Part shown: piece by piece, positions 6,946 to 14,136 of the stretch
How positions within the stretch are numbered: the stretch's first letter is position 1
Layout: each line of letters starts with the position of its first letter
Assembly (NCBI GenBank): GCA_964637835.1
Contig: CAZWYF010000001.1
Span: 138,091 to 202,090, forward strand
Reading direction: 5' to 3'
Length of the DNA stretch: 64,000 nt
Source of the DNA: Glo-17 sp964637835
Lineage (GTDB): Bacteria > Krumholzibacteriota > Krumholzibacteriia > LZORAL124-64-63
Notes under the pieces: model-generated
The model's database searches: none
Seen by the model: the letters and a program-made list of their open reading frames with translations, nothing else
What the model was told of the DNA's origin: nothing
Made by a program: the position numbers and the translations under genes

Positions 6946-8052
6946 CTAGCGGTAGCCGGCCGCGTGCAGTTCCTCCACGCTGGCGAACGTCCGTGGCGGG
7001 TCCAGGTACCGCGCCAGGAAACGGTAGATCTTCAGGCGGATCTCCTGCGCGGCCCGCGTGTCCAGGCGGTCGAAGCTGTGGCCGCCGGGCAGGTCGTAGA
7101 TCTCGTACTCGAAGTCCTTCTCGGCGGCCTTCAGGGCCTTGATCAGGTGCTCGACCTCCAGGACGTTGACGTCCTCGTCGCCGCGGTTGGAGTGGATCAA
7201 CGCCGGGGTCTCGAGCTTCTCGGCGTTCCAGGCGGGAGAGCGCCGCCTGTACTCCTCGATGTTCTCCTCGATGGTCTGCCCGATGTGGTAGTCGGCGCTG
7301 TAGTAGGCGGCATAGTCCTCGCCCAGGTAGCCGAGGCGGGCGATGAGATCGCTCACCGGCACGCCGGCGTAGAGGCAGGCGTAGTCGTCCGGGTGGCGGA
7401 AGCAGTTCATCAGCGCGATGAGGCCGCCGTGGGACCAGCCGATCATGCCCACGCGGTCGGCGTCGACGAAGTCGTAGTTCTCCAGCATGTACGCGCGGCA
7501 GGCGTGGGCGTCCTCGGTCTCCAGACCGCCGTAGTCGATGTTCTCGTACGTGCCGCGGCCGTAGCCGGTGGAGCCGCGGTACTCCGGCGCCACGATCACG
7601 TAGCCCTGGGCCAGCAGCTCGCGCACGATGTGCGCGTAGTACGTGGTGAAGTCGCCATGCACGCCGCCGTGGGGGAAGACCAGCAGCGGCGCCTCGCCGG
7701 AGCGGTCCAGGTCGCGCGGGATGAAGACGTAGGCCCAGAACTTCAGCGGCTGGCCGGCGCCGATGGCCGTCTCGCTCTCCTCCTTCCAGCGCGGCGGCCC
7801 CCAGAGGCGCACCTTGTCGATGGCCGCCACGTCGCCCACGCGTTCGAACCAGAGCACATCGTCGATCTTCTTGTGCAGGATGTCCAGGGTGTGGCGGCGA
7901 TTCTCCACGGTGCTGCGGATGGCGGCGAGGTCGTCGGCCAGGTCGCGGGCCGAGTCCACGTCCGGGGCGGACTGGGCCGCGGCCAGGCCGGGCAGGATGG
8001 CCAGCGCCAGCAGCAGGGCGGCCAGCGACAGGGACAGCGAGGCGCGGGGCAT
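6946..8052 (-). CDS. Secreted prolyl-oligopeptidase-type (S9) alpha/beta hydrolase
   Basis: A 368-residue protein. I chose the ATG at 8052 (MPRAS) because GGAGG lies about 10 bases upstream and a clean signal peptide follows (ending AAAQ); longer starts would bury the signal. The alpha/beta hydrolase domain has the nucleophile elbow GWSHGG, the region HSNRGDEDVNV carrying the acid, and the catalytic His in LPGGHSFDR, the order seen in the peptidase S9 catalytic domain. The usual beta-propeller of S9 enzymes is missing, so it resembles the short dipeptidyl-peptidase-like hydrolases. Likely role: an exported peptidase or esterase. It has no same-strand partner closer than 957 bases. Confidence 0.85.
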   Translation of the reverse strand: MPRASLSLSLAALLLALAILPGLAAAQSAPDVDSARDLADDLAAIRSTVENRRHTLDILHKKIDDVLWFERVGDVAAIDKVRLWGPPRWKEESETAIGAGQPLKFWAYVFIPRDLDRSGEAPLLVFPHGGVHGDFTTYYAHIVRELLAQGYVIVAPEYRGSTGYGRGTYENIDYGGLETEDAHACRAYMLENYDFVDADRVGMIGWSHGGLIALMNCFRHPDDYACLYAGVPVSDLIARLGYLGEDYAAYYSADYHIGQTIEENIEEYRRRSPAWNAEKLETPALIHSNRGDEDVNVLEVEHLIKALKAAEKDFEYEIYDLPGGHSFDRLDTRAAQEIRLKIYRFLARYLDPPRTFASVEELHAAGYR

Positions 8053-8161
8053 GCAGGACCTCCGGGGCTGGGGGAGCCTGGGCGAGCACGAGCGGTGGCA
8101 CGGCGCCACCGCCCGGCAAGCCTAATGCACGGGACGGGGGCGTGGCCAGCCCCACGCGAGT

Positions 8162-9019
8162 TCAGCGCAGGGTGTCGCGCAGGGCGGCGACGCGGCCGGC
8201 GAGCCAGGAGCCCGCGGGCCAGCGGATGTCCGCCAGGAGCCCGGCGGCCTCGTCGGGGCGGCCGGTCTCCTGGAGCACGAGGGCCAGGTTGAAGCGGGCC
8301 TCGGGATGGTCGGGGCGCCGGACGAGGATCTCGCGCAGCAGCGTCTCGGCGCGGCCCAGGTCGCTGCGACGGTAGCTGGCCACCGCGTCGAGCAGCTGGA
8401 GCGGCAGGTCCTCCGGGTGACGCCGCCGCGCCGCCTGGACCTGATCCGTCGCCGCCTGCAGGCGACCGGCGGCGAGCTGGGCGGCCCCCAGCCAGAAGGC
8501 CTCGGGCGAGCCGGGATCCCGCCGGTGCTGCTGCTCGAGGCGGAGCAGTGCGGCCGCCAGGTCGCCACGGTCGGCCTCGGCGCCGCGGTAGAGGGTGGGC
8601 GGGGCGTCCGGATGCGGCTGCAGGCCGGGCAGGACCATGCCCGACGGTGCCTGCTCGTGCAGGGCCTGCCGCACGGCGGCCAGCTCGGGGGCGTCGTGCA
8701 CGGTCGCCGGGCGCACCAGCACCAGCAGGGCCAGCCCCACGGCCGCGCCCGCCACGGCGCCGAGCAGGCGCCGGCGCCGCGGGGTGCGCCGGCGGCCACC
8801 GGCGAGATCGCGGGCCAGGGCCTGGTAGTCCGCGGGCACCGCCAGGCTCCTCGGCGCCGCCAGCATGCGCGCATGCATGCGGGCCGCCTCCGCATAGGCC
8901 GCGGCGCAGCGGCGACAGCCGGCCAGATGCCGGTGCAGCGCCTCGGCTCCGTCCACGGGATGGCCCTCGGCCAGGGCGGCGAGGTGGTTCCAGTCGGGAT
9001 GTCCGCGCTCGGGACTCAT
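8162..9019 (-). CDS. Transmembrane zinc-type anti-sigma factor with TPR C-terminus
   Basis: A 285-residue protein. The N-terminus has the zinc anti-sigma (zf-HC2-like) motif HLAGCRRC (His31, Cys35, Cys38). An arginine-rich stretch (75-84) precedes a single membrane segment (about 85-102), giving a cytoplasmic N-terminus by the positive-inside rule. Residues about 150-280 are alanine- and leucine-rich helical repeats of TPR type and would be extracytoplasmic. The gene is 58 bases downstream of the ECF sigma gene, the usual sigma/anti-sigma order. Inferred role: it holds the sigma factor at the membrane and is released by a signal read through the TPRs, perhaps through the neighbouring TPR-CHAT protease. 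The assignment is by motif and context; I know no close relative. Confidence 0.75.
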   Translation of the reverse strand: MSPERGHPDWNHLAALAEGHPVDGAEALHRHLAGCRRCAAAYAEAARMHARMLAAPRSLAVPADYQALARDLAGGRRRTPRRRRLLGAVAGAAVGLALLVLVRPATVHDAPELAAVRQALHEQAPSGMVLPGLQPHPDAPPTLYRGAEADRGDLAAALLRLEQQHRRDPGSPEAFWLGAAQLAAGRLQAATDQVQAARRRHPEDLPLQLLDAVASYRRSDLGRAETLLREILVRRPDHPEARFNLALVLQETGRPDEAAGLLADIRWPAGSWLAGRVAALRDTLR

Positions 9020-9077
9020 GGCGACCTCCGGGGTGTCCGGCGTTCCGTCAGGCCATTGGTCGGCGGAATCGGGGCCG

Positions 9078-9971
9078 TTACCGCCAGAAAGATATCAGGA
9101 GCACCGCCAGGCCCAGCCAGCGGCGCAGGCGAGCCACCGCGCGGTCGGCGATGGTGTAGACCCGCCGCCGCCCCGGCAGGTCCAGCTCGGCGGCCACCTC
9201 GTCGGCGGTCCAGCCCTGGTCGAAGCGGAGTTCCAGCACCCGCCGCTCCTGTGGCGGCAGCTGGCCGATCAGCTCGCGGATGCGCTCGAGCGTGGCCGCG
9301 GTCTCGCGGGCGAGCAGCTCGCCCTGCGGGTCGAGGGGGCCGGCGGTGGTCCGCCGGACATGGTCGGTATACTCGGCCAGCCGTCCGCAGGCCGCCCCCG
9401 TGGAGGCGGCGTGCAGGTCCCAGGCGATGCGCCGCAGCGCGCGCGAGGAGAGGCGGTCCTCCAGCCCGGCGAGGATCTCGGCCAGGCTCTCGTCGGGCCC
9501 CAGGTCGCCGCTCTCGCGCAGGCGCAGCCGGACGTCCTCGTAGTCCAGGCCCTCGACGCAGTAGAGGCGGTAGACCAGCAGCTCGCGATCGCTCAGCCGG
9601 TCCAGGCCCGCCGGATCCTCCCGGCGGCCGAAGCGCCGCCGCAGGTGGTCGGCCGCGGCGCCCCGGGCCACCAGCGTCAGCCAGGTGGTCAGCGCCGAAC
9701 GACCGGCGTACTGGGCCAGACCGCCGCGCCGCAGCCGGGTGAGCACGTCCACCCAGACGGTCCGGATCTCGTCCTCGTCGAAGAGATACCGCCTCAGCAC
9801 CGCGAGGATCACGCCGCTCTTGCGCTCCACGAATCGATGCCACGCGTCCACCTCGCCACGCAGGATCGCCTCGGCGAGGGCGAGGTCCGCCGCATGATCG
9901 GCGGGACGCCCGGTCTCGTCCGTGACCGCTGGCCCGGGACGAGAGTGGCGATGCCGTTCGTGCGAGGACAT
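9078..9971 (-). CDS. ECF-type sigma-70 factor with a long linker
   Basis: A 297-residue sigma factor, much longer than the usual 160-200 residues. Region 2 spans about 33-115 (FDEDEIRTVWVDVLTRL, then SALTTWLTLVARGAAADHLRR). Region 4 spans about 230-287 (LPPQERRVLELRFDQGWTADEVA). Between them is a 110-residue insert containing LSDRELLVYRLYCVEGLDYEDV (about 126-147), which itself looks like a region-4-type helix-turn-helix half. The tail is hydrophobic (VLLISFWR). The ATG at 9971 lies only seven bases from the predicted -10 box, so the transcript is probably leaderless. It is followed by the anti-sigma gene and divergent from the CHAT protease. It probably directs transcription of an envelope or damage regulon. 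Confidence 0.85.
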   Translation of the reverse strand: MSSHERHRHSRPGPAVTDETGRPADHAADLALAEAILRGEVDAWHRFVERKSGVILAVLRRYLFDEDEIRTVWVDVLTRLRRGGLAQYAGRSALTTWLTLVARGAAADHLRRRFGRREDPAGLDRLSDRELLVYRLYCVEGLDYEDVRLRLRESGDLGPDESLAEILAGLEDRLSSRALRRIAWDLHAASTGAACGRLAEYTDHVRRTTAGPLDPQGELLARETAATLERIRELIGQLPPQERRVLELRFDQGWTADEVAAELDLPGRRRVYTIADRAVARLRRWLGLAVLLISFWR

Positions 9972-9978
9972 GCCCGGG

Positions 9979-10007
9979 ATGCTACCCGTCGCCGCCGCCG
10001 GGGACAA
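9979..10007 (-). promoter_or_regulatory. Promoter of the ECF sigma gene, TTGTCC-N17-TAGCAT
   Basis: On the minus strand TTGTCC (10002-10007) and TAGCAT (9979-9984) are 17 bases apart. The start point would fall at or next to the A of the ATG at 9971, giving a leaderless message; no Shine-Dalgarno is present. Confidence 0.5.
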
Positions 10008-10013
10008 CGGTGC

Positions 10014-10042
10014 TTTCCAGTCGGTTCGCCGTTCCGTAGAAT
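10014..10042 (+). promoter_or_regulatory. Promoter of the CHAT gene, TTTCCA-N17-TAGAAT
   Basis: TTTCCA (10014-10019) and TAGAAT (10037-10042) are 17 bases apart. The ATG is six bases after the -10 box, predicting a leaderless message. Its -35 is only six bases from the -35 of the divergent sigma promoter. Confidence 0.45.
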
Positions 10043-10048
10043 CGAGGC

Positions 10049-12820
10049 ATGGCACGCCTCATCCCACACCGGCGCCGGGTGGCGCTGCTGGCCACGCTGC
10101 TGGCCATCGCCGCGATCTGGTGGTCCGGTCTGCGCCCCGATCCGGCGGCGCGGCCCTCTGGACTGGACGCCGACGCGTGGCGCGTGGTGCGCGCGGGCGA
10201 CGAGGCGGCCGCGGCCGCCCTGGTCGCGCATCGTGGCAGCTGGTCGGCGGTGGGGACCTACGAGGCCCTCCGCGATGCCCATGCCCGCGAGGACGACCCC
10301 GCCGGCCGGGATTCCCTCGCCGCGGCCCTCGCCACCTGGGCCGGCGGCCTGGCCCGCGGGCTCGAGCTGCCGGAGTACCGTCGCGACGCCGCCTTCCGTC
10401 GGGCCCGGACGCCAGCGGAGGCGGCCAGGCTCCTGCAGCGGCGGCAGGCGGTGGCCGCCGCCCTGGCCGACACCGTCGCCCCCGCCGACAGCGTCCGCGC
10501 ACGCCTGCTGGCCCAGGCGTCGGCCCTGCGGCGGGCGGGCGACCACCTCGAGGCGGCGCGCACCGCCTATCACGCGGCCAATCTCGGGCTGAAGGTGGGG
10601 GACCACGCCGCCGCGCGGGAGGAGTTCGCCGCCGTGCTGGCCGACGCCCGGGCCCATGGCCTGACCGCGTCCACCTGCGACGCGCTCAACAGCCTGGCCC
10701 TCTTCGCGGTCATGGAACGCGACACCGCCGGTGCGGCCTGGCTCCGCGAATCGGTGGATCTGGCGCGTCGGAGCCGGCTGGCGGCCCGGGCCGGCCGGGC
10801 GCTCACGGTGGCCGGGATCCAGGCCCATCGCGAGGGCCGCTTCGCCCGCGCGCTCGATCTGCTCGAGGAGGCGGTGACGCTCTGCCGCGAGCTGGGCGAG
10901 GCCTGGCAGGGGCTGCCCTACCTGGTCTACCTCATGCGCGTGCATGCCGGCCTGGACGACTGGGACCAGGTGGCATCGCTCGCGCCGCGGGCGGAGCTGC
11001 TGCTGCGCGAGGCCGCGGCCGCCGGGGCCGACCCCCTGCTGCAGCAGCGGGAGGGCCTGCGGCTGCAGGAGCTGCAGCTGCGCCTGGCCATCCGCGGGGG
11101 ACAGGTCGCCGCGGCGCTGGAGGCCTACCCCCGCCTCGTCGCGGCGGCGCGCCGGCAGCCCTTCGCCGAGCTCGCCTACGTCCAGGATCGCCAGCTGCGC
11201 GCCCTGCTCGCGGCCGGCCGCCCCGACGCCGTCCTCGCGCGGCTGCCGGCCGCCCTGGCCCATGCCCAGGGAGGCAACCACCCCGAGCAGCTGAACCTCG
11301 CGCTGGTGGCGGTGGAGGCCCACCTCGATCGGGACGACCTCGCCGCCGCCTCACGGGCCCTGGCGCGCTACGACACCATGGCGGTGGCGCACCCGCGCTG
11401 GGTCGTGGAGCTGGGCCGCGATGCGGACGCCCTGCGGGCCGTGCTGCACGTCCGCCGCGGCGACCGGCACGCGGCCGGGTCGGCCCTCCGCGCGGGCCTC
11501 GAGTCCCTGGCCGGACGGCTGCGCCACAGCGATGCCAGCAGCCTGGCCTACCTCGAGCTGCAACGAGACCGGCGCCTGCGTCGGGCGCTCCGCGCGGTGC
11601 TGGGCGAGGACCTGCCCACCGCCTACGGCGCCGAGCTGCTCTGGCGGCGCCTGCCGGCCTGGCTGGGCGAGCCCGGTCCGCCCGCCGCCCTGGCGGAAGA
11701 CCCGGTCGGCCTGGCCCGCGAGCTGGCAGCGGAGCGACGCGCGCGGCTCGGTCCCCGCCGCCGGCACCTCATGGTGGTCCGGGCGGGGCGGCGGCTGGTG
11801 CGCTGGCAGGCCGATGCGCACGGCCTGCGCGTGGACACCCTCGCGGTGGGCCCCGGCGCGCTGGCCGCTCAGGTCGCCAGTCTCCTCGAGCCGCTCACCT
11901 GCGACCCCGGGCCAGAGGCCGCGATCCCGCCGTCCCTGACGGCGGCCGCCGAGGCCCTGGCCCTGGCGCTCCTGCCGGCCGATCTGTCCGGTCCGCCGGA
12001 CGCCGCCCCGGCCGCCCGGTCCGCCGACGTCCTGCTGGTCTCGGCCGAGGGCGACCTGGCCCAGCTGCCCTTCGCCGTCCTCGATACGGACCCCGGCCCG
12101 CATTACCGACCGCTGGCGCACGTGGTGGACGTGGCGGTGCTCCGGGACGCCGGTCCCTGGCCCGGTGTCCCGGCGGCCCACCCCGGCCTGGTGGTGGCCG
12201 ACCCCGTGCTGCCGGACCGGCTGCGCCGGCGCCACCCCGCCCTGGCGAACCTGGTCGCCACCGCGGCCGAGGCCGACCGCGTCCAGGCCCTGATCCCGGG
12301 GATGGGGCGCCTGGAGGGTCCCGCCGCCACCCTGCCCGCCCTGCGGTCGCGCTGGCAGCGGGCCGACGTCCTGTACTTCGCCTGCCACACCCTGCGCGGT
12401 CCGGAATCCCCGTTCCGCACCTTCGTGCCCCTCGGTGCCGTCGGCGGCGCCGCCGCGCTGCAGACGCCGTACCTGGACGTCGCCGCCATCCGTGGCGCCG
12501 ACCACGGCGCCACCCGGCTGGTGGTGCTGGCGAGCTGCGCCTCGGGCGCGCCCTACGTCTCGGGTCGGGCCTGGGCGCCCAGCCTCAGCGATGCCTTCCT
12601 CGACGGTGGCGCGCGGGCCGTGCTCACCACGCTCTGGCGGGTGCGGGACGACCAGGCCGCCAGCCTGCCCCTCGCCTTCCTGCGGGCCTGGCGCGATGGC
12701 GGCCGCGACCCCGTGGCCGCCATCGGCGAGGCGCGCCGGCGACTCGGCCGCACGCCGGACGGCGAGGTGGCCCATCCCTTCGGCTGGGCCGCCTGGATGC
12801 TCGCCCTGCGGGATCTCTGA
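10049..12820 (+). CDS. Membrane-anchored TPR-CHAT caspase-like protease
   Basis: A 923-residue protein. A basic N-terminus (HRRR) and one membrane segment (about 11-28) should place the remainder outside the cytoplasm. Residues about 100-520 are TPR-like helical repeats. The C-terminal CHAT domain (about 590-923) has the catalytic dyad of separase/caspase-like proteases: His780 in FACHT and Cys830 in LASCASG, with the later conserved blocks SLSDAFLDGGARAVLTTLW and HPFGWAAW. CHAT proteases are regulated peptidases; known examples are Craspase and other bacterial caspase-like effectors. It is divergent from the sigma/anti-sigma pair across a 77-base region. Inference: it cleaves or senses the TPR anti-sigma factor, or is itself controlled by this sigma factor. 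No CRISPR or cyclic-nucleotide receptor gene is nearby. Confidence 0.9.
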   Translation: MARLIPHRRRVALLATLLAIAAIWWSGLRPDPAARPSGLDADAWRVVRAGDEAAAAALVAHRGSWSAVGTYEALRDAHAREDDPAGRDSLAAALATWAGGLARGLELPEYRRDAAFRRARTPAEAARLLQRRQAVAAALADTVAPADSVRARLLAQASALRRAGDHLEAARTAYHAANLGLKVGDHAAAREEFAAVLADARAHGLTASTCDALNSLALFAVMERDTAGAAWLRESVDLARRSRLAARAGRALTVAGIQAHREGRFARALDLLEEAVTLCRELGEAWQGLPYLVYLMRVHAGLDDWDQVASLAPRAELLLREAAAAGADPLLQQREGLRLQELQLRLAIRGGQVAAALEAYPRLVAAARRQPFAELAYVQDRQLRALLAAGRPDAVLARLPAALAHAQGGNHPEQLNLALVAVEAHLDRDDLAAASRALARYDTMAVAHPRWVVELGRDADALRAVLHVRRGDRHAAGSALRAGLESLAGRLRHSDASSLAYLELQRDRRLRRALRAVLGEDLPTAYGAELLWRRLPAWLGEPGPPAALAEDPVGLARELAAERRARLGPRRRHLMVVRAGRRLVRWQADAHGLRVDTLAVGPGALAAQVASLLEPLTCDPGPEAAIPPSLTAAAEALALALLPADLSGPPDAAPAARSADVLLVSAEGDLAQLPFAVLDTDPGPHYRPLAHVVDVAVLRDAGPWPGVPAAHPGLVVADPVLPDRLRRRHPALANLVATAAEADRVQALIPGMGRLEGPAATLPALRSRWQRADVLYFACHTLRGPESPFRTFVPLGAVGGAAALQTPYLDVAAIRGADHGATRLVVLASCASGAPYVSGRAWAPSLSDAFLDGGARAVLTTLWRVRDDQAASLPLAFLRAWRDGGRDPVAAIGEARRRLGRTPDGEVAHPFGWAAWMLALRDL

Positions 12821-12960
12821 GCCACGCGTCCAGGGCCTTGCGTCCCGGCCCCTCCGGAGTGCAACCTTGGGGAACTCGCCTACGTTGTCCCTGTTTTCGG
12901 AACGGTGGTCCAGCGGGGGACGACCGTCCGCTTCCTTGCGTGTCATGCGAGAGGGTATCC

Positions 12961-14136
12961 ATGCGCCTGTTCCATCTCATCCCCGGCCTCCTGCTCGCGC
13001 TGGTCGTCGGGCTGTCCGCCGGTTGCGGCGGCGACGACCAGCCGGCCCAGGCCGGCCAGCGGCCGGGCGGTCCCGGCGGCGGTCCCGGCCAGCGCGGCGC
13101 GGCCGCCCTGCCGCCCGCGCCCGTGGCGGTGGCCGAGGTGACCACCGGCCCCATCGCCAGCTATTACCAGGCCACCGCCAGCCTCGAGGCCAAGAAGCAG
13201 GCCCAGGTGCTCGCGCGGGCCGAGGGCGTGGTGGGCGAGCTGCTGGCCGAGGAGGGCGACCGCGTGGCCGACGGTGGTCCGCTCCTGCGCATCGCCAACG
13301 AGGAGTACCGCTTCCGCGTCGAGCAGGCCGCCGCCCGCACCGCGCAGCTCCGCGCCGCCTACGAGCGCCTGGAGCAGATGCGGGCGGAGGACATCGCCAC
13401 CGCCGAGGAGATGGAGGCGGCGCGGGCCGACCTCGCCAGCGCCGAGGCCGACGAGGGCCTGGCCGAGCTGGCGCTCTCCTACACCACGGTGCGCGCGCCG
13501 TTCGCCGGCGTGGTCACCGAGCGGCTGGTGGATCCCGGCCAGAACGTCTCGGTGGGCACGCCCGTGTTCACCGTGGCGGACATCACCCCCCTGCTCGCCC
13601 GCGTCCACGTGCCCAGCCGCGAGTTCCGCGAGCTGAAGCTGGACCAGGACGTGAAGCTGGTGCTCGACAGCACCGGCGACCGCCTCACCGGCCGCATCGA
13701 CCTGATCAGCCCGGTGATCGATCCCGCCAGCGGGACCATCAAGGTCACCGTGGAGGTGCCCGAGTATCCCGCCGGCACGCGGCCCGGCGACTTCGCCGCG
13801 GTGCACGTGGTCACCGAGCTGCGGCCGCAGGCCGTCCTGGTGCCGCGGGTGGCCGTGGTCACCGAGAAGGGCGAGAGCGTGGTCTTCGTGGCCGAGCCCG
13901 GCGAGGAGGGCGGGCTCCGTGCGGCGCGCCGACCGGTGAGCGTGGGCTTCACCGACGCCGACCAGGCCCAGCTCCTGTCGGGCGCCGCGCCTGGCGAGCG
14001 CGTGGTGGTCAAGGGCCAGCGGTCGCTCAAGCCCGGCCAGCCCCTGGAGATCCTCGAGGGTCCCGGCGCGGGCGCGACCACCGCCCGCCGCGGTGACGCC
14101 GCCGCGGCCGGGAGCGCCGCGGTCGGAGGCGCCTGA
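12961..14136 (+). CDS. RND efflux periplasmic adaptor lipoprotein
   Basis: A 391-residue membrane-fusion protein. The ATG at 12961 follows GAGAGGG. The signal peptide ends in a lipobox (LSAGC, Cys at about 22), so it is lipid-anchored. In order: a Gly/Pro-rich spacer (about 25-50), beta-barrel and lipoyl halves (VLARAEGVVGELLAEEGDRV and TVRAPFAGVVTERLVDPGQNV) around a short coiled-coil hairpin (about 115-165), then the beta-barrel and membrane-proximal domain (IDLISPVIDPASGTIKV). It bridges the inner-membrane pump to an outer-membrane channel. The next gene, the RND pump, begins inside its stop codon (TGATG), so the two form one unit. No TolC-like gene is in the window. Confidence 0.92.
   Translation: MRLFHLIPGLLLALVVGLSAGCGGDDQPAQAGQRPGGPGGGPGQRGAAALPPAPVAVAEVTTGPIASYYQATASLEAKKQAQVLARAEGVVGELLAEEGDRVADGGPLLRIANEEYRFRVEQAAARTAQLRAAYERLEQMRAEDIATAEEMEAARADLASAEADEGLAELALSYTTVRAPFAGVVTERLVDPGQNVSVGTPVFTVADITPLLARVHVPSREFRELKLDQDVKLVLDSTGDRLTGRIDLISPVIDPASGTIKVTVEVPEYPAGTRPGDFAAVHVVTELRPQAVLVPRVAVVTEKGESVVFVAEPGEEGGLRAARRPVSVGFTDADQAQLLSGAAPGERVVVKGQRSLKPGQPLEILEGPGAGATTARRGDAAAAGSAAVGGA

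Noticed and set aside
3413..8155. A minus-strand open frame of 1,580 codons
   Set aside because: Only its last 222 codons (the synthetase-like protein, from 4078) look like a gene; the rest lies over the metallophosphoesterase and other genes.
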